64,000 nucleotides of DNA from CAWJJM01 sp963843275. GTDB taxonomy: Bacteria > Acidobacteriota > Thermoanaerobaculia > Multivoradales > JBCCEF01. Of the stretch, positions 21,644 through 33,000 are shown one piece after another. The translations under genes were made by a program, and so were the position numbers. Positions within the stretch are counted from its first letter, which is position 1. Each line of letters opens with the position of its first letter. The stretch covers positions 310,001 to 374,000 of the forward strand of contig CAWJJM010000012.1 of NCBI GenBank assembly GCA_963843275.1, written 5' to 3'. Below the pieces are notes generated by a model. That model was not told the origin of the DNA. It did not search any database and saw only the letters and a list, made by a program, of their open reading frames with translations.

Positions 21644-22525
21644 ATGTTCCTGGTGACGGGAGCGACGGGCCGCGTCGGCCGGGTCCTGGTCCGCGAGCTG
21701 GTGGCGCGGCGGGCGCCGGTCCGGGCACTGGTGCGCAACCGGGCCCGGGCGACGGCGCTCGAGGGCACCGGCGTGCGGATGGTGGTCGGCGACCTCGCCG
21801 AGCCGGACACGCTCGCCGCGGCCTGCGACGGGGTCGAGCGCCTGTTCCTGACGGCGCCGCTGGTGCCGGAGCGGGCGGAGCTGGTGGCGGCGGGGCTCGC
21901 CGCCGCCGCGGCGGCCGGGGTCCGCGCCGTCGTGCACCTGTCGGCGGACGGCGCGGCCCGGGAATCGGCGGTCCCCCTGCTGCGCTGGCACGGCGAGAGC
22001 GAGGAGCGGGTGGCGGCGAGCGGCCTCGCCTGGACCGAGCTCCGCGCCGCGCCCTTCCTGCAGAACCTGCTCGCCTTCGCCCCCGGGCTGGCCGCGCACG
22101 GCGAGATCGTCGGACCCGACGGGGCGGGGGAGTTGGCGCTGGTCGACACCCACGACGTGGCGCGCGCCGCCGCCGTCGCCCTGACCGCGCCGGGACATGC
22201 CGGCGCCACCTACCGCCTGACCGGCCCGGAGCCGCTCTCCCTCGAGCGCGTGGCGACGGTCCTCGCCGCGGTGCTCGGGCGGCCGGTGCGCCGCGTCGCG
22301 CGGCCCCCCGACGAGGCGCGGCGCGGCCTCGAGGCGGCCGGCCTGTCGCCGCCGCTGGCCGAGTCGCTGGTCGCGCTGCTGCGGCCGGCGGCGGCCGCGC
22401 CGTCCGGCGGGGTGGGCGCGGACGTCGAGCGGCTGACCGGCCGGCCGGCGGTGACGCTGGCGGCGTTCGCCCGGCGCCACGCCGCGTTGCTGCGCGGCGA
22501 CGAGTCGGCGACCGGCTCGGAGTGA
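21644..22525 (+). CDS. NmrA-like NAD(P)-binding protein (atypical SDR)
   Basis: A 293-residue Rossmann-fold protein starting MFLVTGATGRVGRVLVREL, with the TGATGxxG dinucleotide-binding motif at residues 5-12. It continues VRALVRNRARA, VVGDLAEPDTL and HLSADGA, typical of NmrA/HSCARG-like proteins that sense or use NAD(P)H. The canonical YxxxK pair is not in its usual place, as in other atypical SDRs. It lies 19 bases after the lipoprotein gene. Confidence 0.87.
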   Translation: MFLVTGATGRVGRVLVRELVARRAPVRALVRNRARATALEGTGVRMVVGDLAEPDTLAAACDGVERLFLTAPLVPERAELVAAGLAAAAAAGVRAVVHLSADGAARESAVPLLRWHGESEERVAASGLAWTELRAAPFLQNLLAFAPGLAAHGEIVGPDGAGELALVDTHDVARAAAVALTAPGHAGATYRLTGPEPLSLERVATVLAAVLGRPVRRVARPPDEARRGLEAAGLSPPLAESLVALLRPAAAAPSGGVGADVERLTGRPAVTLAAFARRHAALLRGDESATGSE

Positions 22526-22538
22526 GCCCGGCGCCGAC

Positions 22539-22567
22539 TTGCGCCGCTCCGGGAAAGCGGCTACACT
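22539..22567 (+). promoter_or_regulatory. Upstream promoter candidate of the str cluster
   Basis: TTGCGC (22539-22544), 17 bases, TACACT (22562-22567), just after the NmrA-like gene. It could be the first of two promoters for rpsL onward. Confidence 0.4.
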
Positions 22568-22662
22568 GCGCCTCCCTGCCACGCCGCCGAGCATGTCGCC
22601 GGTACCCGTGGCAGCCACGAGCGCGAGCCGGGCCTCGGGTCCGGTGGGACCCGCCCCTGCGG

Positions 22663-22691
22663 TTGACAGGGTGGGACCTGCCTGCTAGTCT
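22663..22691 (+). promoter_or_regulatory. Main promoter of the str/S10/spc/alpha cluster
   Basis: A perfect TTGACA (22663-22668), 17-base spacer and TAGTCT (22686-22691). The transcript would have a leader of ~170 bases to rpsL, containing a hairpin with arms CCCTGAA (22759-22765) and TTCAGGG (22772-22778). The 346-base space before rpsL holds only these promoters and the leader; I see no gene in it. Confidence 0.65.
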
Positions 22692-22871
22692 CGGCAGGTT
22701 GTTCGCCGATGGTCCCCGCCCGGGGACGGTGGCGAAGGTGTCTCGTCTGAACATCGGTCCCTGAATAGCGTTTCAGGGCTTCCCTGTTTCCCGGACGACC
22801 CGCGGGACGGGTCGTGCGTCCGTTCATGCGTCCGGGGACGGGCAACGGTAGCGAAGGATCGAGGAGAAGCG

Positions 22872-23246
22872 ATGCCGACCATCCATCAGCTCGTGCGCAA
22901 GGGTCGCGAGCGCGTGAAGGCGAAGACCAAGAGCCCGGCGCTCCAGGGTTCGCCGCAGAAGCGTGGAGTGTGCGTCCGCGTCTACACGCAGACGCCGAAG
23001 AAGCCGAACTCCGCCCTGCGCAAGGTGGCCCGCGTGCGGTTGACCAACGGCATCGAGGTCACCACCTACATCCCGGGCGTCGGCCACAACCTCCAGGAGC
23101 ACTCGATCGTGCTCATCCGCGGCGGCCGTGTGAAGGACCTGCCCGGCGTGCGCTATCACGTGATCCGCGGCACCCTGGACGCGGTGGGTGTCGAGGGGCG
23201 GCGCCAGGGGCGTTCCAAGTACGGCGCCAAGCGGCCGAAGAGCTGA
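22872..23246 (+). CDS. rpsL: 30S ribosomal protein S12
   Basis: The 124-residue decoding-centre protein is intact. It has the universally conserved [19 protein letters not shown] and [20 protein letters not shown] segments. The Lys of TPKKPNS is the wild-type residue associated with streptomycin sensitivity. It is the first gene of the ribosomal cluster; rpoBC is not immediately upstream, unlike the common rplJL-rpoBC-rpsL order. Confidence 0.98.
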   Translation: MPTIHQLVRKGRERVKAKTKSPALQGSPQKRGVCVRVYTQTPKKPNSALRKVARVRLTNGIEVTTYIPGVGHNLQEHSIVLIRGGRVKDLPGVRYHVIRGTLDAVGVEGRRQGRSKYGAKRPKS

Positions 23247-23262
23247 ACAGGCGGAGTCGACG

Positions 23263-23733
23263 ATGCCCAGAAGGCGTGAAGTTCCGAAGCGGGAGATCCT
23301 GCCGGACCCGATCTACAACTCGCAGCTGGTGACCAAGTTCATCAACGTCCTCATGGAGGACGGCAAGAAGTCGGTGGCGCAGCGCATCTTCTACGACGCG
23401 CTGTCGACGGTCGCCGACCGCACGGGCGACGACCCGATGAAGGTGTTCAAGCGGGCGGTCGAGAACGTCAAGCCGGGGGTCGAGGTCAAGTCGCGCCGCG
23501 TCGGCGGCTCGACCTACCAGGTGCCCGTGGAGGTGCGGCCCAGCCGGCGGCTGGCGCTGTCGATCCGCTGGCTGATCCAGGCGGCGATGGGGCGCGGCGA
23601 GAAGCAGATGCGGCTGCGCCTGGCGGACGAGCTGATGGACGCCGCGGACAGCCGCGGCGGCGCGGTGAAGAAGCGGGAGGACACCCACCGGATGGCGGAG
23701 GCCAACAAGGCCTTCTCCCATTACCGCTGGTAA
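23263..23733 (+). CDS. rpsG: 30S ribosomal protein S7
   Basis: A 156-residue primary 16S rRNA-binding protein of normal length, starting [39 protein letters not shown] and the C-terminal [14 protein letters not shown] are diagnostic. It is 16 bases after rpsL and 84 bases before fusA. The reading frame is clean. Confidence 0.98.
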   Translation: MPRRREVPKREILPDPIYNSQLVTKFINVLMEDGKKSVAQRIFYDALSTVADRTGDDPMKVFKRAVENVKPGVEVKSRRVGGSTYQVPVEVRPSRRLALSIRWLIQAAMGRGEKQMRLRLADELMDAADSRGGAVKKREDTHRMAEANKAFSHYRW

Positions 23734-23817
23734 CCAGGGGATCCCGCAGCCCGTCCGGTCCGGCCGCGCGAGCGGCGGGTCGGCCCGGAACGCGAAGAGA
23801 AAGCACGAAGGCACGTC

Positions 23818-25903
23818 ATGGCACGCAAGGTCGCACTCGACAAGACCCGCAACATCGGCATCATGGCCCACATCGATGCCGGGAAGACGACCACCACCGA
23901 GCGGATCCTCTATTACACGGGGGTCAAGTACAAGATCGGGGAGGTCCACGAGGGCACCGCGACGATGGACTGGATGGCGCAGGAGCAGGAGCGCGGCATC
24001 ACCATCACGTCGGCGGCGACCCAGTGCTTCTGGAAGGACCACCGGATCAACATCATCGACACCCCGGGCCACGTCGACTTCACCGCCGAGGTGGAGCGCT
24101 CGCTGCGGGTGCTCGACGGCGCGGTGGCGGTGTTCGACGCCGTCGCCGGCGTCGAGCCGCAGTCGGAGACGGTGTGGCGCCAGGCGGACCGCTACCGCGT
24201 GCCGCGGATGGCCTTCGTCAACAAGATGGACCGCATCGGCGCCGACTTCGACCGCTGCGTCGAGATGATGCGCTCGCGGCTCCAGGCCAGCCCCGCGGTG
24301 GTGCAGCTGCCCTTGGGCCGTGAGGCCGAGCTGCAGGGCGTCATCGACCTGATCGAGATGCGGGCGCTGGTCTACCACGACGAGAGCCTGGGCGCCGAGT
24401 ACGACGAGGTCGACATCCCCGAGGCGCACGTCGAGCGCGCCCACAAGATGCGCGAGCAGCTCGTCGAGGCCGTCGCCGAGACCGACGACGAGCTGCTCGA
24501 GAAGTACCTCTCCGGCGAGGAGGTCACGACCGACGAGATCCGCGCCGCGCTGCGCCGGGCCACGATCGCCAACCGCCTGCAGCCGGTGCTGTGCGGCAGC
24601 GCCTTCAAGAACAAGGGCGTGCAGCCGCTGCTCGACGCGGTGATCGACTACCTGCCGTCGCCGCTCGACGTGCCGCCGATCCAGGGCCTCGACCCCGACC
24701 ACCCCGAGACCCGGATGGAGCGCCACTCCGAGGACGCCGAGCCGTTCTCGGCGCTGGTGTTCAAGATCATGACCGACCCCTTCGTCGGCCAGCTCGCCTA
24801 CTTCCGCGTCTACTCCGGCCACGTCGAGTCGGGCACCCAGGTGCTCAACGCCGCCAAGGCCCGCAACGAGCGCATCGGCCGGCTGCTGAAGATGCACGCC
24901 AACAAGCGCGAGGAGATCTCCGAGGTGTGGGCCGGCGACATCGCCGCCGCGGTGGGTCTGAAGGGCGTCACCACCGGCGACACGATCTGCGACCCGAAGC
25001 AGCCCGATCGTGCTCGAGTCGATGAACTTCCCCGAGCCGGTGATCTCGGTCTCGATCGAGCCGAAGACCAAGGCCGACCAGGAGAAGCTCGGCGCAGGCG
25101 CTCGGCAAGCTGACCCAGGAGGATCCGACCTTCCGGGTGCACACCGACCCGGACACCGGCCAGACGCTGATCTCGGGGATGGGCGAGCTCCACCTCGAGA
25201 TCATCACCGACCGCCTGGTGCGCGAGTTCAACGTCGGCGCCAACGTCGGCAAGCCGCAGGTGGCCTACAAGGAGACGATCACCGCCGAGGCCGACGGCGA
25301 GGGCCGCTTCGTGCGCCAGACCGGCGGCCGCGGCCAGTACGGCCACGCCAAGATCCGGATGCGGCCGCTCGCCGAGCGGCGAGTTCGTCTTCAACAACGA
25401 GATCGTCGGCGGCACCATCCCGCGCGAGTTCATCAAGCCGATCGAGCAGGGGATCCGCGAGGCGATGGAGACCGGCCCGCTGGCCGGCTACCCGGTGGTC
25501 GGGGATCGAGGTCGACCTCTACGACGGCAGCTTCCACGACGTCGACTCGTCGGAGGTGGCGTTCAAGATCGCCGGCTCGATGGCCTTCCAGGACGCTTCG
25601 AAGCGCGCCCGGCCGGTCATCCTGGAGCCGGTCATGGAGGTCGAGGTGGTCACCCCCGAGGAGTACATGGGCGAGGTGATCGGGGACATCACGTCGCGCC
25701 GCGGGCGCGTCCAGCAGATGGAGGCGCGCGGCAACGCGCAGGTGATCACGCGCGCAGGTGCCGCTGTCGGAGATGTTCGGCTACGCCACCGACCTGCGCT
25801 CCCTGACGCAGGGGCGCGCCACGCTACACGATGCAGTTCGCGGCCTACGAACAGGCCCCGAAGAACGTGAGCGAAGAGATCGTCGCCAAAGCGGCGGGCT
25901 GAA
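23818..25903 (+). CDS. fusA: Elongation factor G, seven single-base insertions
   Basis: EF-G drives translocation with GTP. The first ~395 residues are one clean frame (P-loop [13 protein letters not shown]3 DTPGHVDF, G4 NKMD). After 25003 the conserved sequence jumps frame seven times: extra bases near 25006, 25094, 25377, 25504, 25754, 25824 and 25861, giving quartets CCCG, GGCG, GAGC, GGGG, CGCG, ACGC and CCGG. Removing one base at each restores 692 residues with the expected C-terminal landmarks ([38 protein letters not shown]). At 25377 a two-base loss (PLAERGEF) is equally possible. A gene broken this often cannot be functional as written, so I read it as sequence damage. Confidence 0.96.
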
Positions 25904-25942
25904 CGGGCCCGCAGGCGAGAAGGAACCGAGGAGGACGCAGAC

Positions 25943-27137
<1,195 letters not shown>

Positions 27138-27168
27138 GCCGGGACCGTTCGGCAGGGGGAGTCACCAC

Positions 27169-27487
27169 ATGGTCAACGAGAAGATCCGCATCCGCCTGAA
27201 GGCGTTCGACTACCGGATCCTCGACACGTCGACCCACGAGATCGTGGACACGGCGCGGCGCACCGGGGCGCGGGTGGTCGGGGCCGATCCCGCTGCCGAC
27301 GCACATCGAGCGGTACACGGTGAACCGCTCGCCGCACGTCGACAAGAAGTCGCGGGAGCAGTTCGAGATCCGCACCCACAAGCGGCTGCTCGACATCTTC
27401 GAGCCGACCAGCCAGACGGTGGACGCGCTGATGAAGCTCGAGCTCCCGGCCGGCGTGGACGTCGAGATCAAGGCGTTCGGCAAGTGA
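27169..27487 (+). CDS. rpsJ: 30S ribosomal protein S10, one insertion
   Basis: A 105-residue protein after removing one G in the run at 27280-27283 (GTC GGG-G CCG). Both sides are clearly S10: [20 protein letters not shown] before it, and [20 protein letters not shown] after it. S10 is also the NusE antitermination factor. It is followed by a hairpin at 27494-27513. Confidence 0.95.
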
Positions 27488-27493
27488 GTCGGC

Positions 27494-27513
27494 CGGCCCG
27501 GCACGCCGGGCCG
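27494..27513 (+). other. Intergenic hairpin between rpsJ and rplC
   Basis: A perfect 8-base stem CGGCCCGG (27494-27501) / CCGGGCCG (27506-27513) with loop CACG lies in the 57-base gap. There is no T run, so it is more likely an RNA-processing or regulatory hairpin than a terminator. Confidence 0.4.
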
Positions 27514-27544
27514 AACGAGGCGGAATCGCAACGCGAGGTGTGAC

Positions 27545-28169
27545 GTGGAAGGCATCCTGGGAAAGAAGCTGGGCATGACCCAGATCTACATGGACGACGG
27601 GACGGCGGTGCCGGTGACCGTCGTCCAGGCGGGGCCCTGCCTGGTCGTGCAGCGCAAGACCGCCGACCGCGACGGCTACGACGCCGTGCAGATCGGCCTG
27701 GTCGAGGACCGCAAGGTGCGCTCGAACCGGCCGTCCGACGGCCACTTCAAGAAGGCCGGCGTGGCGCCGATGGCGCACCTGGTGCGAGTTCCGGTGGCGA
27801 CGGACGACGAGGCCAAACCGGGCGACCCGGTCAAGGCCTCGATCTTCGCGGTCGACGAGTACGTCGACGTGGTCGGCACCAGCAAGGGCAAGGGCTTCCA
27901 GGGCGTGATCAAGCGCCACGGCTTCGGCGGCGGCCGCGCCACCCACGGCTCGATGTTCCACCGCGCCCCCGGCTCGATCGGCCAGTCGGCCTAGCCCTCC
28001 CGGGTGTTCCCCGGGCTGCGGGTGCCGGGGCGCATGGGCGGCGAGCGCGTGACGACGAAGAACCTGCGGGTGGTCAAGGTGGACGAGGAGAACAACCTGC
28101 TCTATCTGCGCGGTGCCGTCCCGGGTCCAACGGAGCTACGTCACCATCCGCCGGGCCAAGCGTGGCTGA
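27545..28169 (+). CDS. rplC: 50S ribosomal protein L3, internal stop and two missing bases
   Basis: L3 is an early assembly protein at the peptidyl-transferase region. The N-terminal 149 residues are clean (GTG start, [20 protein letters not shown]). A TAG at 27992-27994 then replaces a residue in SIGQSA-x-PSRVFPG; this is either a substitution or a paired insertion (GCC+T) and loss (CC-). Near 28125-28136 two bases are missing (GGT CC- AAC GG- AGC TAC). With repair the protein is 208 residues ending [10 protein letters not shown]. Confidence 0.94.
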
Positions 28170-28189
28170 GGCGCGCGGAGGAGTCGACC

Positions 28190-28813
28190 ATGAAGATCAC
28201 GGTCAGGAACCTGGCGAACAAGAAGGTGCGCGAGATCGACCTGCCGGAGGCGGTCTTCGCCTACCCGTACAACGAGCACCTGATCCACGAGGCGGTGCAG
28301 GCGTACCTGGCGGGGCAGCGGCGCGGCACCCACAAGACCAAGACGCGCGCCGAGGTGTCGGGCTCCGGCCGCAAGCTGTGGCGGCAGAAGGGCACCGGGC
28401 GCGCCCGGGTGGGCGACATCCGCAACCCGCTGTGGCGCAAGGGCGGGACCGTCCACGGTCCGCAGCCCCGCGACTACGGCAAGGACCTGTCGGCCCGCGA
28501 GAAGCGCAACGCCCTGAAGTCGGCGCTGTCGCAGAAGGTCGCCGACGAGCGGCTGGTGGTGCTCGACGACCTCGAGCTCGGCAGCCACCGCACCGCGGAG
28601 CTCGCCGCCACGCTCGGCGGGCTGGGTCTCGACGGCAAGGTGCTGCTGGTCGACCGCCACGACAACGACAACCTGAGCCTGGCGGCGCGCAACAACCGCG
28701 CGCTCAAGACCGTCGACGCCCTCGGCGTGAACGTCTACGACGTCGTCGACCGCAACTGGTGCGTGGTCTCCTCGGAGGCCCTGGACCGGCTGGTGGAGGT
28801 GCTGGCGAAATGA
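28190..28813 (+). CDS. rplD: 50S ribosomal protein L4
   Basis: A clean 207-residue reading frame starting [20 protein letters not shown]. The loop that lines the exit tunnel, [20 protein letters not shown], is present, followed by [20 protein letters not shown]. In other bacteria L4 also represses the S10 operon. It overlaps rplW by four bases (ATGA). Confidence 0.97.
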   Translation: MKITVRNLANKKVREIDLPEAVFAYPYNEHLIHEAVQAYLAGQRRGTHKTKTRAEVSGSGRKLWRQKGTGRARVGDIRNPLWRKGGTVHGPQPRDYGKDLSAREKRNALKSALSQKVADERLVVLDDLELGSHRTAELAATLGGLGLDGKVLLVDRHDNDNLSLAARNNRALKTVDALGVNVYDVVDRNWCVVSSEALDRLVEVLAK

Positions 28814-29099
28814 GGATGGAAGACGTCATCCGGCGGCCGCTGATCACCGAGAAGTCGACCGAGCTGCGCGACGAGCGCAACATCGTCGCCTTCGAGGTGC
28901 ACCGCGACGCCAACAAGATCGAGGTGAAGAAGGCCGTCGAGGCCCGTTCGGCGTCAAGGTGGCGGAGGTGCGGGTGGCCAACATGCACGGCAAGCTGCGC
29001 CGCCGCGGCCGCTTCTTCGGCCACAAGCCGGACTGGAAGAAGGCGTACGTCCGCCTCGCCGCGGGCGAGAAGCCCATCGAGTTCTTCGAGGGCATGTAG
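28810..29099 (+). CDS. rplW: 50S ribosomal protein L23, one missing base
   Basis: L23 sits at the tunnel exit and docks trigger factor and SRP. The start [20 protein letters not shown] and the end [20 protein letters not shown] are in different frames; one base lost at about 28945-28946 (GCC CG- TTC) joins them through [15 protein letters not shown], 96 residues in all. The start overlaps rplD. Confidence 0.93.
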
Positions 29100-29109
29100 G
29101 AGGAGACCC

Positions 29110-29938
29110 ATGGCGATCAAGAAGAGAAAGCCGACCAACCCGGCCAGCCGCTTCCAGGAGTACGCCTCCTTCGACGAGATCACCAAGTCGAGCCCGGAGA
29201 AGGCGCTGACCCGCGGCAAGCGCCGCTCGGGCGGGCGCAACAACCAGGGCGAGATCACCATGTGGTGCCGCGGCGGCGGCCACAAGCGCCGCTACCGCAT
29301 GGTCGACTTCAAGCGCGACAAGCACGGCGTGCCGGCGAAGGTGGCGGCGGTCGAGTACGACCCGAACCGCTCGGCGCGCCTCGCCCTGCTGCACTACGCC
29401 GACGGCGAGAAGCGCTACATCCTGTGGCCGCACCGAGCTCGAGGTGGGCTCGGAGGTGGTCAGCGGCGCCGACGCGCCGCTGAACGTCGGCAACGCCCTG
29501 CCGCTGGCGAAGATCCCGGTCGGCACGATCGTCCACAACATCGAGCTGAAGATCGGCAAGGGCGGCCAGATGGTGCGCTCGGCCGGGGGCGGCGCGCAGC
29601 TGATGGCCAAGGAGGGCGCCTACGCCCAGGTCAAGCTGCCTTCGGGCGAGGTGCGCCGGGTGCACGTGGACTGCTACGCCACCATCGGCCAGGTCGGCAA
29701 CCTCGACCACGCGAACATCTCGCTCGGCAAGGCCGGCCGGACCCGCTGGCTGGGCCGCCGGCCGCACAACCGGGGCGTGGTGATGAACCCGGTCGATCAC
29801 CCGATGGGCGGCGGCGAGGGGCGTTCCTCCGGCGGCCGCCATCCCACGACGCCGTGGGGCAAGCCGACGAAGGGCTACAAGACGCGGAACAACAAGCGGA
29901 CCGCCGGCATGATCGTGCGCCGTCGGACCAAGAAGTAG
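29110..29938 (+). CDS. rplB: 50S ribosomal protein L2, one insertion
   Basis: L2 is needed for subunit association and peptidyl transfer. After removing one C near 29434 (CAC+C before GAG) the protein is 275 residues. It contains [40 protein letters not shown] and the essential C-terminal [20 protein letters not shown]. Trp in YILWPH is unusual (often YILAP). Confidence 0.95.
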
Positions 29939-29948
29939 GGGGAGATCG

Positions 29949-30236
29949 ATGGCGCGTTCGCTCAAGAAGGGCTACTTCATCGACGATCACCTCGCCGCCA
30001 AGGTCGAGGCGATGAACCAGCGCGGCGACAAGCGGGTGATCAAGACCTGGTCGCGGCGCTCGACGGTGACGCCGGAGATGGTCGGTCACACCCTCGCGGT
30101 GCACAACGGGATGAAGTTCATCCCGGTGTACGTGTCGGAGAACATGGTCGGCCACAAGCTGGGCGAGTTCGCGATGACGCGGACCTTCCGTGGCCACGGC
30201 GGCAAGCGGGCCGAGAAGGGCGCCCGGCCGCGCTGA
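29949..30236 (+). CDS. rpsS: 30S ribosomal protein S19
   Basis: A clean 95-residue reading frame, [20 protein letters not shown] through [20 protein letters not shown] and [16 protein letters not shown]. It binds the 16S head next to S13. From here to rplO the only damaged gene is rplP. Confidence 0.98.
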   Translation: MARSLKKGYFIDDHLAAKVEAMNQRGDKRVIKTWSRRSTVTPEMVGHTLAVHNGMKFIPVYVSENMVGHKLGEFAMTRTFRGHGGKRAEKGARPR

Positions 30237-30258
30237 CGGCGGGACAAGGGAGCTGACG

Positions 30259-30609
30259 ATGGAATTCACCGCACGTCTCCGCTATCTGCAGGGCTCGCCG
30301 CAGAAGGTGCGCCTGGTGGCGGACCAGATCCGTGGCAAGGACGTCCAGCAGGCGGCCAACATCCTGGAGCTGAGCGGCAAGGCCGCGGCGCGGCCGCTGG
30401 GCAAGCTGCTCAAGTCCGCGGTCGCCAACGCCGAGAACCGCGACGAGTCGGTCGACGTGGACCTGCTGTACGTCAAGGAGATCTTCGTGGACGGTGGGCC
30501 GATGCTCAAGCGCCTGCGGCCGGCGCCGATGGGACGGGCCTTCCGGGTGCTGAAGCGCCAGAGCCACATCACGATCAAGCTCGACACCCGCAAGGGTGAA
30601 GGGGAGTAG
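30259..30609 (+). CDS. rplV: 50S ribosomal protein L22
   Basis: A 116-residue protein with the L22 core [20 protein letters not shown] and the C-terminal hairpin [20 protein letters not shown] that lines the exit tunnel. The start [10 protein letters not shown] is set by AGGGAGCTGACG just upstream. Clean frame. Confidence 0.97.
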   Translation: MEFTARLRYLQGSPQKVRLVADQIRGKDVQQAANILELSGKAAARPLGKLLKSAVANAENRDESVDVDLLYVKEIFVDGGPMLKRLRPAPMGRAFRVLKRQSHITIKLDTRKGEGE

Positions 30610-30618
30610 GAGAGCGAC

Positions 30619-31266
30619 GTGGGTCAGAAGACACACCCCTACGGGTTCCGGCTCGGCTACAACAAGACCTGGCACTCGCGCTGGTACGCCGGCAACAACT
30701 ACTCGGACATCCTGATCGAGGACGTCAAGCTGCGCAGCCGGCTCAAGGAGCGCCTGGCCCACGCCGGGGTCAGCGAGATCGACATCGAGCGCGCCGCCGA
30801 GCGCATGCGCATCACCATCTACACGTCCCGCCCGGGCATCATCATCGGGCGCAAGGGCGCGGAGGTGGACAAGCTGCGCGACGACCTGGTCAAGCAGCTC
30901 GGCCGCGAGGTGCACATCAACATCCAGGAGGTGCAGCGCCCCGAGCTCGACGCCCAGCTGGTCGCCGAGTCGATCGCCGGGCAGCTCCAGCGCCGCGTCT
31001 CCTTCCGCCGCGCGATGAAGAAGTCGATGGAGTCGGCGTTCCGCTTCGGCGCCAAGGGCGTGAAGATCATGGTCTCCGGACGTCTGGGCGGCCACGAGAT
31101 CGCGCGCACCGAGTGGTACCAGGAGGGTCGCCTGCCGCTGCACACGCTGAAGGCGGACATCGACTACGGACTCGCCGTGTCGCGCACCACCTACGGGACG
31201 ATCGGCGTCAAGGTGTGGGTGTACCGCGGCGACCTGATGCGCGAGAAGAGCCGCCGCAGCGCCTAG
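30619..31266 (+). CDS. rpsC: 30S ribosomal protein S3
   Basis: A 215-residue protein with a GTG start ([20 protein letters not shown]), the KH-domain motif [20 protein letters not shown] and the C-terminal [20 protein letters not shown]. It forms part of the mRNA entry tunnel. Clean frame. Confidence 0.98.
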   Translation: MGQKTHPYGFRLGYNKTWHSRWYAGNNYSDILIEDVKLRSRLKERLAHAGVSEIDIERAAERMRITIYTSRPGIIIGRKGAEVDKLRDDLVKQLGREVHINIQEVQRPELDAQLVAESIAGQLQRRVSFRRAMKKSMESAFRFGAKGVKIMVSGRLGGHEIARTEWYQEGRLPLHTLKADIDYGLAVSRTTYGTIGVKVWVYRGDLMREKSRRSA

Positions 31267-31301
31267 GCGGGGACAGGATCCGAGGGACGAGGGAGTCAGC
31301 C

Positions 31302-31723
31302 ATGTTGATGCCGAAGAAGGTCAAGTTCAGGAAGCAGCAGCGGGGCCGCCGCCAGGGCGCCGCCAAGGGCGGCGACTACATCGCCTTCGGCGACTACGGG
31401 CTGCAGGCGCTCGAGCCGGGCTGGATCACCGGCGCGGCAGATCGAGGCGGCCCGTGTCGCGATCACCCGCCGCGTCAAGCGCGGCGGCAAGATCTGGATC
31501 CGGATCTTCCCGGACAAGCCGATCACCAAGAAGCCGCTCGAGACCCGGATGGGCAAGGGCAAGGGCGCGCCGGAAGGCTGGGTGGCCGTGGTCACGTCCG
31601 GGGCGCATCCTCTACGAGATCGAGGGCGTCACCCCCGAGGTGGCCCAGGAGGCGATGCGGTTGGCCGCCTACAAGCTCCCCATCAAGACCCGTTTCGTGT
31701 CCCGGCACGAGGATCTGAGGTAG
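31302..31723 (+). CDS. rplP: 50S ribosomal protein L16, two insertions
   Basis: A 139-residue protein once one G is removed at ~31434 (GGC+G before CGG CAG) and one at ~31603 (GGG+G before CGC ATC). The intact parts read [20 protein letters not shown], then [20 protein letters not shown] and [20 protein letters not shown], all typical of L16 at the A-site tRNA elbow. Both extra bases fall between codons. Confidence 0.94.
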
Positions 31724-31729
31724 CTGGCG

Positions 31730-31930
31730 ATGGCATTGAAGGCGAAGGATCTGCGAGAGCAGTCGGCCGAGGATCTGGAGGTTCGCGAGCGCGAGCTCGT
31801 CGAGCAGCTGTTCGCCCTCCGGTTCCAGAAGGTCACCGGTCAGCTCGAGAACCCGGCCAAGGTCAGGGAGGTCCGCAAGGACCTCGCCCGGGTCCTCACC
31901 GTTCTGCGCGACATGCGGGAATCGGCGTAA
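31730..31930 (+). CDS. rpmC: 50S ribosomal protein L29
   Basis: A 66-residue helical protein ([20 protein letters not shown] ... [20 protein letters not shown]), located at the tunnel exit. It is six bases after rplP. Clean frame. Confidence 0.95.
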   Translation: MALKAKDLREQSAEDLEVRERELVEQLFALRFQKVTGQLENPAKVREVRKDLARVLTVLRDMRESA

Positions 31931-31946
31931 CACGAGGTCGGAGACG

Positions 31947-32216
31947 ATGGCAGACAACGGCAACGAACGCGGCCGGCAGCAGGCGAAGGTCGGCACCGTC
32001 GTCCGCGACAAAGCGGACAAGACGGTGGTGGTGGCGGTGAAGAACACCTTCATCCACCCCCTCTACCACCGGTACATCACCAAGACCGCGAAGTTCGCGG
32101 CGCACGACGAGGCGAACGAGTGCCGGATCGGGGACGAGGTGGAGATCGTCTCCAGCCGGCCCCTGTCGCGGACCAAGCGCTGGCGGGTGCGCGAGATCGT
32201 CAAGCGGGCCCAGTAG
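31947..32216 (+). CDS. rpsQ: 30S ribosomal protein S17
   Basis: An 89-residue OB-fold protein. [20 protein letters not shown] and [20 protein letters not shown] match S17. It binds 16S rRNA early in assembly. Clean frame. Confidence 0.96.
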   Translation: MADNGNERGRQQAKVGTVVRDKADKTVVVAVKNTFIHPLYHRYITKTAKFAAHDEANECRIGDEVEIVSSRPLSRTKRWRVREIVKRAQ

Positions 32217-32225
32217 GAGACGGCG

Positions 32226-32594
32226 ATGATCCAGATGGGCACCATTCTCGACGTGGCCGACAACTCGGGGGCGAAGAAGATCGCCTGCATCCACCTGCGC
32301 GGCGGCTCCGCGGGCCGGTACGGCGCGCTGGGCGACGTGATCACCGCCTCGGTCAAGGAGGCGACGCCGGACGGCACGGTGAAGAAGGGCCAGGTCGTGC
32401 GCGCCGTCATCGTGCGCACCGCCAAGGAGCACCGCCGCAAGGACGGCAGCTACATCCGGTTCGACAACAACTCGGCGGTGCTGGTCAACGACGCCGGCGA
32501 GCCGGTCGGCACCCGCGTCTTCGGCCCGGTCGCCCGGGAGCTGCGGGAGCGCCGGTTCATGAAGATCGTTTCGCTCGCCCCGGAGGTGATCTGA
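32226..32594 (+). CDS. rplN: 50S ribosomal protein L14
   Basis: A 122-residue protein beginning [20 protein letters not shown] and containing [13 protein letters not shown] and [20 protein letters not shown] segments. It is part of the subunit interface and the first gene of the classical spc block. Clean frame. Confidence 0.98.
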   Translation: MIQMGTILDVADNSGAKKIACIHLRGGSAGRYGALGDVITASVKEATPDGTVKKGQVVRAVIVRTAKEHRRKDGSYIRFDNNSAVLVNDAGEPVGTRVFGPVARELRERRFMKIVSLAPEVI

Positions 32595-32596
32595 AC

Positions 32597-32920
32597 ATGC
32601 CGAAGGCGCACGTGAAGAAGAACGACCAGGTGATGGTGATCGCCGGCAAGGACCGGGGGGCGCGCGGCCGCGTGCTGCGGGTGCTGCCCGGCGCCGGGCG
32701 GGCGATCGTCGAGCGGGTCAACATGATCAAGCGGCACACGCGGCCCAACCCCCAGCAGGGGATCCAGGGGGGCATCCTCGAGCGCGAGGCGCCCATCCAC
32801 CTGTCGAACCTGATGGTGATCTGCCCGGAGTGCGGGAAGCCCTCGCGCCTGGGGTCGAAGCGTCTCGAGGACGGGCGGGGCGTGCGGGTCTGCAAGGCCT
32901 GCGACGCCACCCTGAGCTGA
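32597..32920 (+). CDS. rplX: 50S ribosomal protein L24
   Basis: A 107-residue KOW-motif protein ([20 protein letters not shown]). The C-terminal half holds a zinc-ribbon-like pair CPECGKPSR ... CKACDATLS, seen in a subset of bacterial L24 proteins. It is two bases after rplN. Clean frame. Confidence 0.95.
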   Translation: MPKAHVKKNDQVMVIAGKDRGARGRVLRVLPGAGRAIVERVNMIKRHTRPNPQQGIQGGILEREAPIHLSNLMVICPECGKPSRLGSKRLEDGRGVRVCKACDATLS

Positions 32921-32953
32921 GGGCGGCGGACGGAGAAGCTCAACCACCGGGCC

Positions 32954-32977
32954 CCGTCGGGCGCAGCGCCGCGACGG
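32954..32977 (+). promoter_or_regulatory. Hairpin before rplE, candidate S8 regulatory site
   Basis: Arms CCGTCG (32954-32959) and CGACGG (32972-32977) enclose a GC-rich inner stem. It is in the only long gap (80 bases) of the spc block, 23 bases before the rplE start. In E. coli S8 represses this operon by binding a hairpin at the L5 start; analogy is the only support here. Confidence 0.35.
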
Positions 32978-33000
32978 AAGCCGGGATCGAGGTCGAAGGA

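Noticed and set aside
18640..22209. A 1189-codon minus-strand open frame
   Set aside because: Antisense to the second phosphofructokinase, the lipoprotein and the NmrA-like gene; composition is typical of complement-frame translation.
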